In this document: positions 45,508 to 57,700 of the stretch, piece after piece
Numbering within the stretch: position 1 is the first letter of the stretch
Layout: the number at the start of each line of letters is the position of its first letter
Assembly (NCBI GenBank): GCA_006937955.1
Contig: SSNP01000010.1
Coordinates: 1,160,726-1,224,725, forward strand
Length of the DNA: 64,000 nt
Direction: 5' to 3'
Origin: Pachypanchax playfairii
Taxonomy: Eukaryota; Chordata; Actinopteri; Cyprinodontiformes; Aplocheilidae
Translations under genes and position numbers: made by a program
The notes under the pieces: generated by a model
Told to the model about the DNA's origin: nothing
The model's input: the letters and a program-made list of their open reading frames with translations, nothing else
Databases searched by the model: none

Positions 45508-48500
45508 GTACGTGCTGCTGATCTGTCGTTAGGACGTGCGTAGCGTGTCCTGTGTCCTATCTACCATGTGCACATCGTTTGATCAAATCGGTTTTCAGTC
45601 TTGCACAAGCTGCACGGTTTATCCGAACCTCCTTCCAAAGTTAGAGACGACTGAGGATCTGTCAGATCCTTGAGCGCCGTATCACTTTACTTCTATCTGT
45701 TTGACTGATCTTACTGCATCTGCTGTCAAGTCTCCCTGGTTTTGGTGATCCCTGTGTTGTTGCCGGCTGTAAAGTTTTCCCACAGAGCTCGTTAAAGTCG
45801 GCTCTTATCTCATCCCAGATGTTTCTGAGTTCGTGGTAAAGGGTTGAACCCTTTAAAGCATTAGGAGACAAAGTGATGTGGAAGCTGTAGAGGAATGAGT
45901 CTGCTTTATCTGATTGGGAATAAATGTGGTGATGAAGTACAGGAATCTCTAACCTAATCCCCGCTCCGCCTCCTCTTCCCACAGATTTACGTGAGAGCCA
46001 TGGAGGAGACCAGGGAGTGCAGAGAACAGGAATACAAGGACCGCTTTGGGAACTGCAAACCCTGCAGACAGTGTGATGCAGGACAGGAGCTTTCTAAGGT
46101 TGGAGTTCAGCCATTTAAAAAGCTTTCTCTCTTTTCTGAATTTACACGTATTGACTGAAAGGTTCACTCACTTGTTTCTCAAAAAATTAACACAACGCGT
46201 CAATTTCATGCCAACGTATCAAGATTCCATGAGTTTTTTGTTGAGAGGAGCAAAAAGTAGAGAAGTGATTGAAAAGACTGGATGTTGCTGGGTTTCCATG
46301 TTATTTATGACTTCCTGTCTCTTGTGCAGAACCGTTATGAGCTCCTGTAGAACGACGACCCTGCTTTAATCAGTCACACCCATACTTTTGACCTCCCGTC
46401 TCTGAATGGTCTCCATTGTCTTTCCCAAACGCTCCACGTCCAACTTATTGTTTTCACCCTCTGAATCAAGCCGTGCCTAAGCATGCTGCTCTCCCGACAG
46501 GGAGTACAGTTTTTTTCCACCCCCTTTAGCCACAGGTTTTTGTGTGCTTTGTACAAACAGGCCTCTGTAGTGTCAGTCAAGTCGGGGAAGCAAAAGGCGT
46601 TCCTCTTTAGCGGCGGTGATGCACCGATGTAAAGGTGATTAAACATGATTTAACTGGTGACAAGGACAAAAATAAAAACTCCATAATTATTTTCCATGAC
46701 AGAATTTGCAGCAACCTTCTTAGTGTGGTCTCCTTTGTTTTAATACTCAGAAGGTTAAAACAGCATTTCATTATCAGACTTTACTTCATTCTTACACTGT
46801 CAGCAGCAGGTAAACAGACTTTAGATGGTTTTACACTTCAATACATTTAAAAGTTCAGGTGAAAAACTCTGTATTGCCTCTCTTACATCTGTTTAGCACA
46901 TGCATTTAAACTTAGTTTCCTTTAATCTCTGAGCACACAAACATGCACTGTGTGCTCAGTAATATGCTCCAGTAGTCCTCCAGTTCCTCTGCCAGCTCAG
47001 CTGCATGAGAGCTGCAAGCCACACTAGACTCCTGGTTAATAATTGGCTGCCTCACTCTTTCTCTGATGGTAGCAGGATGCCGGATTAAAGACGAGACCGG
47101 GGGCTTGGACCCGGAGAAAGTTTCCCAGACCCACAACTTGTGATTTGAGAGCTGAGAGTAACCTGAACTCTCTCTGAAAGGCCAGGGTTGACCAGCAGGG
47201 AGGGAAGCAAGACTTGCTGGAGTCCCTCTGTGCAGCTGCCATAGAGATCCGAGAGGAATGTGGTCCAGTTGCTTTGGAAGTTTGCCTCTGGAAGCGGCTC
47301 TGAGGCCAACTGACAAACATCAATTAGCTCTGCCATGCTAACTGTAGCTGAAAGAGCCACCCACACAGAAGGGGAATGTCCATTAAAAGCAGTTACTCTT
47401 TCTCTTGTGGACATATTTCATTCCACTTAGTGGGTTTTGTTGCTTCAAGCACGGTAGAACAAGGGGGTTACTGGGTTTCTGTAAAATGATCTGAGACCTA
47501 ACAAGGAAGGAAAAAAACAGCTTTGATGTGTCAGAAATATGTATCATGTAGCAATTTTCCCTTCCAGAACTGAGGAACTCTGGGTTGCACTGATAGAAGA
47601 TAACATCCAGACATATTTAACAGAATCATAAAAAACAAGGAAGGTTTGCGAGAGCTACATACTGAACAGAAGGGATCTCTCACTTGGCAGAGTTTTAGAG
47701 CTGGCCTCCCTCACCATGTGATCTCCTCCTAATCTCTAAAATATCTGAGATCTTGAAATGCTCCAGGTCTCAGCCAACTCGCCCCCTCACTCCCTTCTTC
47801 TATACGGCTGTTTGGTTTGGCAGTTAGAACATTCAGGGAAACGGGATGTCAAGCATCTTCTCAGAGGGGTGGTGGGATTAAACTGTTGAAGATTTCACTA
47901 TGTTTCTTGTAGTTTTTCTTCTAAACATCCAGATCAGTCGGAGCGGAGCGTTAGCTCAGTTGTTGGTTTGTTATGAGGAATAAAGTTTAGAAAGTCTTGA
48001 CAACATGTGCTGCCTGGACACGAGGAGCAGGATTTGGCTTTGTTTCCTTTTGTCTTCATGCTCTGATGTGTTTTCTGTGTATCAGTCCAAACTTTCATGT
48101 GGTGCCCCATGGACAGAACCTGTGCCAGTTCTGGGTCTAATCATCCAGGGGCCCCTTCCTTCATGTGGAATTGGGTCATCGACCAGAACCCTGCAGGCTT
48201 CCTGCCTGTCCTGCTTCAATCTGAGTGTCTTTCTCAAGAAAACCAACATGATGACTTTCAAATATGAGCATTTAATCTCCATTCACTCATCAGTCGCCCC
48301 TATCTGCTCCCTCCTTGGGTCCCGTCCTCCGCTCTGCCAGACTAAGACCCTATATGGTGGTTTTATAGGAGCAGCTGCAATAATAGTCCAGATCCTACTA
48401 GGGCCACCTGGCCGGGCGTGGTCCAAGGGTTCAATGTCAGGTTCGTGTGTGTTTGGTTTGAAGGACCAAATTCCCAATCTCTGCAGTGCTGTCACATGAT

Positions 48501-51500
48501 CACATATTTGCCTTCAATGTCAGTTTTCATCCCCACCAAAGCCAGAACCAACCCCCCCCCCGTCCACCCCGGTATCAGAATCTTCTGACATTCCAGCTGC
48601 GCTGCATGCCAGGGCAGTGAAACGGGACACGGGTGAGGAGAGACGAGACGAGAGGAGTCCCGTTTGAAGCTGACCTTCACTTTAATGACATACGAGCACC
48701 TCGCTCACACCTGTCCAGGATTTAGAGCACGATGTGGCAGAGCTGCATTACTGGAGCTCAGCTGCTATCAGCCCACACACACACACACACACACACAGGG
48801 TCTAATGCCCAGATCCATCCTGTAAATATCACAAAGTCTTTTAATGTGAAGGAAATTAGAACAAAAAACTAAATATATATATATTTTAGAGTTTCAAAGC
48901 CTTGAATTCACTATAAAAGAAGCATTAGATCCTTCACACATCTGCGGGAAGCTCAGCATTTTAAGTGCACCTTCAGTCAAGCACAAAAAATAGTATTCAT
49001 TTCTTTTGCTTGCTGGCCTCTCAATCAGCGGGACGCTCACTGCGTCTGCTTGGAGTGGGAGCGATTCAAAAAAACCAGCAATAAACCTGCTATAATACAA
49101 CAGTGGGTGTTCCCTGGAGGCTTTATCATGCAAATGCCTGGTCTCTCTGAGGTCTTGCAGCGGAAGGCGGCTCATTTACGCTGAGAGAGTCAGAGAGATT
49201 ATTGCCAGTGTAAGATGGATTCTCAAAAGAGGCAGGCCATTGTTTGTCTGTGATCCCAGGAACCAAGAACAGTCTTTAATTCTAAGACCCCCAGCAGTTC
49301 ACATTCAGGCCGTCTCCTTTCACCGTCCATACATCACCCCAAACCAACCAACCAACCAGACCCCACCTCTTAGCCGGTGTATTTTTCCCGTTAATCCCTC
49401 CAGGAATGTGGCTTTGGTTATGGAGAGGATGCCCGGTGCGTGCCCTGCCGGAGCAGTCGCTTCAAAGAGGACCGGAGTCTGCAGAAGTGCAAGCCCTGTC
49501 TGGACTGTGGATTCATCAACCGCTTCCAGAAGGGCAACTGCTCCACCACCAGCAACGCCGTGTGTGGCGACTGTCTGCCCGGGTAAGAGAAATGTGACAT
49601 TAGCACAGTTACAATTAAAACATTCTATGTTAATGCTAATAAACAATCAATCTGATGTTTTCAATAGATTTTACAGGAAGACAAAATTAAGTGGATTCCA
49701 AGACATGGAGTGTATACCATGTGGGGACCCTCCACCTCCTTATGAGCCCAGTTGTAAGTGTTTTTGGTTCATTCTGACAGTTAGCCATGAAATATTCCCA
49801 TGAAACAGGCTTTTCATCCATAGTTCACAATAGGAGATGTTTTAACATGAAACAACAGTCTGAAAGCAAACATCTACAGCACACTATTGAACTCTGAGCC
49901 AAATGTTAGGAGAACCAAAGCCCAGGCTGCAGTGCCACTATAAAACCCACATTTACACTCACTCACTCTCAACATGCCAGCACAAGGTCCTCAGAGTAAC
50001 CAGAACCACAACTTTTGAAGGGTGGAGTGAGCCGTGCTCCATTCAGCAGGCAGCCAGCTATATGCCATACGTGCAAATAAATGCTTGGATTTACAAGCTG
50101 GGAAGTTGAAAAGCTGAAATGGATATCACTAACACACACAGTGGAGGTGCCAGCACCGGATTAGATTGGCTCAGAACACGTCAGGCTTTCTTTTTTTTTT
50201 TAAGCATTCAGTTTGGATTAAATGAGCAAACTTCCTTTGAAGAAAACCTTTGTGGATGTTTAGAGAGTGAGACATAGTTTAACCGACTTTCACAAAATAA
50301 AAAGAAAAAACTTTTATACGCCAAGAGCTCACGTTCCAGCTGGCAGCAGATCCAGTTCTGGCCTTTTTAAGTAGTTAAGTACAATCTTATGATTTTAGAT
50401 TTTCAAAGAAAAGCAACAAGCGAGTGAACTTCTACGTTTGGTAATTGAGTGTGACTTCCTGAAGATGCAGCAGCTGTTTCTGAGGAGGTTTACTCAGAAA
50501 CATGAGAAATAAACACAAACAGCTTCCGAGTGACTGGAAAACTGTGGAGAAGGTGCTGTTAGTGCACATGGAGATGGTGGCATCATCTGGTTAATCACTC
50601 TTTGTTCACTCCTTTCATCTTCTCTTTTTATTGATCTAGTAGAAGAAAAAAATGTGTACGTGTGCTTTGACCTTGAGACAACTGGTCTCCCTCTGGCTGC
50701 TCATTTGTCCATCTGTGCCGCTTCCCGTTTTGATACAGGAGGAGGCCCGTGAAACAAAATGGCCATTGTGCCTGGGAACATAGGCGGTAGTTTGCTCCTA
50801 CAGGGACTCTCAGTGGAGCATTTCCAAATGTTTGAAATCCCCCCCCCCCCTCCTCACCCACACTACTCTCTACTGTGTTATCTTGAGGAGGGTGGTGAAA
50901 ACTTAAAGGGCAGATCATTCTAATAGGCCACACTGCCCGGGGCAATGGTGCAGCTGTGCAGGAGGGAGGCAGCCACTGTCTGGGGTGGATTGTAACCCCC
51001 CCCCTTCTCCTCCTCCCCCATGGCTTTTTGGAGCTGAGTAAAATGAGGTTGTGTTTTATGGATTCCTTCAGCTTCTTTAATGCATTTCATCTGCTGAAGA
51101 CGTTCACTGTCCTGTTGGATCCCAGAGAGCTGCAGTGAAACTCTCAGGCCAGCAGACAGATACGTGCGCTTGTGCATGTTGAAGGAAAACTATCTGCACT
51201 ATCTACTTCCTGTTTCTGAGCCTTATTACAAGTGCATTTACTCACAAGTGAGAAGGCAGTCTCATCTGGTATTTGTTTATTAAACATAGTGTTGAAACAC
51301 AATCATAAATCATCAGCTGATTCTAGAAGATGTTTATCCTTCTAGAAGAAGCATGTTTGTGAACCTAACATATACTTTTTTATTCTAAAAATGAGTTTGG
51401 AATCAGGGTGGCAGTAAACTATGGAGCAGTTAAAAGAAACTTTACTCAGTGATGCTGCAACTGCATGTTTGTTTATCCAGGTTTTACTTTCCAATCAGAT

Positions 51501-54119
51501 TTGGGATCAAGATGGCTGCTGATCACAGAACAGTTTGTCCCATCTGCAGTTTTATATCACCTGTAATACAACAGTCAAGACTCCACCTCACAAGTGTAAC
51601 CATAGTGTTTGGGTTTTTAAAAATCTGTCTAACCAACCTCAAAAACTGAAACAGAACGAGGGCCTCCTAGTGGCTGGCTTCAGCAAAAGATTTAAGTCCC
51701 GCCCCCAAATCACTTAGTTTTTGTGTAATCACAGTGTAATTATTTATTCAATGAGCTGCACGGTGGTGCAGTTGGTAGCACTGCTGCTTTGCAGCAAGAA
51801 GGTCCTGGGTTCAAAACCTTTCTGCATGTGTTGCATGGGACAAAACACATGAATGTTGGGTTCATTGGCCACTCCCACCTGGCCACAGGTGTGCATGTGA
51901 AGGATTCCTCTGTATGTGATGGAGTGACGACCTGCCCTTTAATTCAGTTGTCTTGATTCCACAGATAAACACACATCTCAAACTGTCCTTGTGCGTTTGT
52001 TTATTCGTGTTGTGTTTCATTCTAGACTTACTGGCCATTTTCACTCAATAACACATTCCACTGCTCCAAAGTCACGTTTATAAACACTTTTTAAAATCAC
52101 AGCGCTGGTGTTTGCACATTTCCTTCTCCGTTACTCAGAATTCTGAGTAAAACAGTGTTCAGTCCGCCTTAAGAAGCCAGTAAAAGAGGTTGTACAGACA
52201 AAAGTTTAAGATTCCTCGGAAGTGTAAAGAAGTGCTTCTTTTTATTTGGCGTTCCATAAAGTCAACAGGCTGTAGAGTCCATGAAAGGCTGCGGTTTATT
52301 GGTCTGGATTGTGTGGAGATAATATCAGCAGGTGAGCTCTGTTCAATGGAGTAGTGTTTGTCTGTGTTTGCTGCAGCTGCTGGCTCTCTGATAACAGGCT
52401 GCCTTTGTGTTGATGCTCACCTCGGATGAGCTGAATCTGACCTTCACGAGTTTAAACACCGCGGGAAGATGTCAAATTGCAACTCAGATATGTTCATTAA
52501 TGAAATGTTTTTTCCTCGGTATGACCGGTGGGTGCAAACAAAACCTTTATCAGCTTCAGTGGAGGCAAAGCCTTTAAATACAAACATGGTTATATAAACA
52601 GGAAGTCACACAGACCAGCATGATTTAAGCTCCCATAATGTCTGCTGCTGCTGAAACATCCGACACGTACACTTCTCATATCGAACTCATCTCCTCCTGT
52701 CCTTTTCCCATCTAACCGAGTCCCCCCCACACACACATTGGAAGGAATGTTAAAATACCCTTATCCCCTATCTGTCTGGAAAACAAACTGCCCAAAGCTA
52801 AAGGAGTGTTTACATGGAAAAACAAAGGACTCTTGAATGTGAAAAGGCTGGTACTAGTTGCTTTATGATTGATATACTGAAAAGCAAACAGTGGAGCAAA
52901 CTGAATAAATATCTCAAACAAGAAGTCATTCATTAAACCTGCCATTCTCACCGGCAACAGCTTGAAGTGCTGAGCAATACATCGTTCCCTTTCACTGTTT
53001 GTTATGTATTAACCAGCACCCTGTAACGAGCATGCAAGCACACATCAGTAACATTGTATTTGATTACTGCAGAAGATCTGAGATTATTCCTACGTGGCCT
53101 TAGAGAAAAATGTCACTCAGTTTGAGAATTTTGACACACTGCAGTTAGTCATCTAATCTTTTTCTTTTGCATAGAAGTGAAAAACCCTGAAACCAAAAGT
53201 TTCCATCCATCCATCCATCCATCCATCTATCCATCCATCCATCCATCCATCCATCCATCCATCCATCCATCCATCCATCCATCCATCCATCCATCCATCC
53301 ATCCATCCATCCATCTTCTGAAATTGCATCTTCCTGTTCATGGTCACAGGGAGCTGGTGCCTTTCTCCAGCGGTCCAAAAGTTTTCAATTAAACTGTGAA
53401 AGTGAAAGTGAAATTTCTCATGACAAGAATTGTGTGGGTGAAAATCACCTTTAGTGTTCCAGAGTTAAAAACAGCATCACTGTGTCTCCAGTTCAGTCTG
53501 TTGTCCAGGTGAACACCAGGTATTTATACTCCTCCACCACCTCCACTTCTTCTCCATGATGGAAATGGGTTTTGGCATGTTGCTGCTCCTCCTAAAATCC
53601 ACAATCATCTCCTTTGTCTTGTTCACATTCAAGAAGAGATGTGTCCCACACCAGGACACAAAGTGGTCCACCAGTTCTCTGTACTCAGTCTCTTGTCCAT
53701 CTCTGATCCACCAACACCTGCAGAGTAATCAGAGTAGTGCTGTAGATGACCTGCAGGACTCTGACCTGTACTGAAAGTCTGAGGTGTACAGAGTGAAAAG
53801 GAATGGTGCGAGTACAGTCCCCTGTGGTTTTCCTGTGCTGCTGATCATCTGGTCAGACATATAACTCTTCAGTCTCACAGTGGGTTTGTCGAAGCAATGG
53901 TGAAACCCCATTGTTCTTAAACCTGACCACCTTCAGAAGGTTAGAAATGTGCAGATACTTCAGCTTTGGCAAGTTTATCTAGAAGCTCTTATTCATTTGG
54001 AAGGTGAGATTTTTTTTTTTTTTACTTTTGTTCATCTGTAAATTTTAAAAGCTTCTTTACGTTTGTTTCAAGCATAAAGGAGGCTCATTGTCAATTTCAT
54101 GACTTTACTTGTATTTTAA

Positions 54120-54180
<61 letters not shown>

Positions 54181-54387
54181 ATAAGCCATTTCATTTTCTA
54201 TGAAAGGTTTTTCTATACACCCCCTCCCTGTCAAATATTTGATTGAGTAAATGGATAATTACATGCAGCAGGTGGTAGTTTTGGAAACTGCAGCGCCACT
54301 TTATCTGTCTTATGTTGTAATTTTTAGCTTTAAGAAGGATTAAATCCTGACGCTGCGTATTTGTGGGAACTTGCAAAATGAGGTGCA

Positions 54388-54422
<35 letters not shown>

Positions 54423-54719
54423 TTGTATTTCTGACCTCCTGGGGACCCGTTTCCTGACTTTTACTATCTTTCTGGGGTCCGAGGGTTCTTGTGGGGACCG
54501 AAGCCTGGTCCCCATGAGGGGGACTCCCCTTTTTAGGGTTAGGGGTTAAGGTTTATAGGTATGGTGTGAATAGAGTTTTAGTTAGTCTTAGGGTTAGTTA
54601 TAGATCAGTAATGGTTAAGGTTAGTAAAAGGGTTTGGGTTAGGTATAAATCTAGTTACTAAACTCAATGGAAAAAGTCAATGGACGGTCCCCATAAGGAT
54701 AGCAAAACAAACTTGTGTG

Positions 54720-54768
<49 letters not shown>

Positions 54769-57700
54769 TTCTGATGGTGAAGGGCAAACACACTCCCCGT
54801 TTGAGAGCGTGGAGGTCCAGTTCTGATGCATAGTCTGAGCTACAGCCCTGCGTGTGTGTCTGTCGAGCTGCATGTGAGAGATCCTGGAGGCAGCAGTGAA
54901 GTGAAAAATGTGTGTAAATCATTCCGTTGTGAGTGAGACAGAGGCAGTTAAGAAGGGAATCAACCACAGGCGTTTTCTCTTTGAACTTCTCGACTCATTT
55001 CATTAGAGCTAAGCAACAAGATGACTGACTCGAGGCGCAAAGAGATAATTAATCTCATGTTTCCATATTCTGACTGGCCGAGTGTTGGATTATACAAACT
55101 TTAGATTTCTTTACCCCCTAACAGTTGCAGACTTTTGTTACTTTAAGTCTAAAAAGCCGATTGTTTTATTTAATTGCAGTTTAATCAGGATTCACCACAT
55201 CACTAAAAGCTCCACAACACTTGAATTCCTCCTCATGTGTCTGTTTTCACACTCTTCTTGCAGGCAGTGGACGTGTGAACCTCGTGCCCCTGCCCTCGGT
55301 CGTGACCAGTCCACGAGACATGGCGCTGGCTGCCGTCATCTGCAGTGCTCTTGCCACGGTTCTGCTGGCGCTGCTGGTTCTGTGTGTGATCTACTGCAAG
55401 AGGCAGCTGCTGGAGAAGAAGCAGAGCGGTCAGTCTGGATGCTCAAAGTTCTTCTGTTCTAACCACTGATGAGACTCTGGGTTAATGAACTTTGACCCCT
55501 CATCAGTGTTCTGGCATCAGAAGGTTAATGTGGGTCTCAAAGCATATTTGAAAAACATCCAGCAGTGAGATTAGGATGTTGACATGGCAGTTCCATTCAG
55601 TTTGTTTTTATCTGAAAGTGTTGGAAGTCCTGGGGCCCCATCAGGACTGAGGACAGGAGCCAGTGCTGCTGTCTGAGCTTGACTCCTCAGCTTCTCATCA
55701 GCGTTGAGCCAGATGTTGCACATTAGTGGGAACTTGCATAACGAGCAACATTCACATGGCTAGAAGTAATTAAGTCTGAGAAACGTCCCGGGGCAACTAA
55801 TTAATGATGTCATGTTTCCCCGGCAACTTATTCAGAAACAAAGAGAGCGATCAAACTCACCAAGGCGTTACCTGGTGTCACATTTTCATTCGGAGTTGCA
55901 AAGCAAACGCATGAGTTGATTTCACCAGCGGTTTCTCTCTCTCCTTTGAAACATGTGCCTCGCCCATCACCTAACGATATTGTTTTCATCAGCCTTGTGA
56001 ATGAGAGACTGATTACACCTTACATCAAAACAAGCTCAGTTCCAGTACAATTTAAATAAAAAGTTTATGTCTTAGTGATTTAATGTCTCTCTGGATTTTT
56101 TGGGGTTGGTTTGTTTTCAGCAGCCTCTCTGAGGTCTCAGGACTGTACCTACATGGGGGCGGAGCTCTCCTGTCTGGACGCACGCTGGCTCCACGACTTT
56201 CCCCAGAGACCCTGCTGCCAGTGTCAGCTGGGTCCGGAACATACCTGTGGTAGGTTGTGACAGCGAGGGAGTGTTGCACCTTTACAGCTTGGTTAGAGGC
56301 AGATTTCTGTTGAATGATGTATTTGTTTGTGTGGAATGTTCAGGGCCCGTCCACCTGATTCCATCTCTGTGCTGTGATGAGAGCTGCAGTTTGGGCCACA
56401 GCCAGGACATCAGTCCGTTCCCGTCGCAGACCAGCCTCAGTGACAGGTAATTATACAAATATACACAGTAATGTATTAAACCATGCTGATACTAAAAACA
56501 CTTAAACTACAGGAACAGTGAGGAAAAATATTAGTTGTGAACCATCACCTGGATGACTGAGAACCTTCACCAGCACTAAACGTTCTCACCTTTCATTAGC
56601 AAAACATCATTGAAAGCAATAAACCTCAGTCATCACCATATAAATTATTTTCCCTTCGGGGATCAATAAAGTATTTTTGATTTGATTTGATAAAACCATG
56701 ATTTCAATTCTTAAAAACTGAAAGTAAACAGGACAAATTCATTAAAATTCACTGAAAGTGAAAACGATTGAAGTTTTGCTCATGGCTCTGCATTTAGACA
56801 CATTTCTTCTCTGTGAGCTTGACTTTAATAAACCTACAATAAAATTAGCAGCTGCTTAAACATTAAACAGCCTCAGGTTCCTCTTTCTGCTGTTCTAAGG
56901 TTCTGTAGATGACTCCTTTTTATAAATCAGTCTCTTTGAAGTGCTGGCAACAGAAAGACGTTTCAGGGCTCTGCAGCCTTTATGGTATCGCGTTCAAGAT
57001 AACAACTCGTTTTTTCTTGGATGTTTCACAGAAACTTGAATGAGAAGGTCATTCCGAAGCAGCTGGAACGCCATCCACAGCCTGACTGTGGTGGAGATGG
57101 CAGGAGAGGAGGAGATTTGGAACCTCCAGAATATTTTGAGCTGCCTCTGTGCCAAGATGAAGGAGAGGAAGAGGAGGGGGAAGAGGAGGAGGAAGGTTCG
57201 GTGTCAACGGAGAATCCATCAGGAAGGATTGATGACTGCAGCGACTCTGTGACTGACACGCTTCTTCTTAAACAACACGTGCCGACCCAGGAAGGTGAGT
57301 GGACACGTTAACACTGACCAGAGACGTTAACGCTGACCAGAGACATTAACGCTGACCAGAGACGTCAACGCTGACCTGAGACGTTAACGCTGGCCAGAGA
57401 CATTAACTCTGACCAGAGACGTCAACGCTGACCAGAGACGTTAACGCTGACCAGAGACGTCAACTCTGTCCAGAGACGTTAACTCTGTCCAGAGACGTTA
57501 ACTCTGACCAGAGACGCTAACTCTGAGCAGAGACGTTAAAGCTGACCAGAGACGTAAACTCTGACCAGAGACGTTAAAGCTGACCAGAGACATTAACTCT
57601 GACCAGAGACGTTAACGCTGACCAGAGACGTTAACGCTGACCAGAGACGTCAACTCTGACCAGACATGTTAAAGCTGACCAGAGACGTTAACTCTGTCCA

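Larger units (their letters stand above)
49754..55263. other. tnfrsf19 intron 5, repeat-bearing
   Basis: This 5.5-kb intron holds a SINE fragment (51758-51925), an (ATCC)n array with SINE tail (53203-53380), a LINE piece (53480-53930), an ATT array (54124-54178) and the second telomere-like repeat (54391-54766). No exon or RNA gene was seen between them. Confidence 0.6.

Noticed and set aside
48005..48499. 164-codon open frame in tnfrsf19 intron 3
   Set aside because: No recognisable domain, no splice signals that would join it, and comparable frames exist on the other strand. It is probably chance or old repeat.
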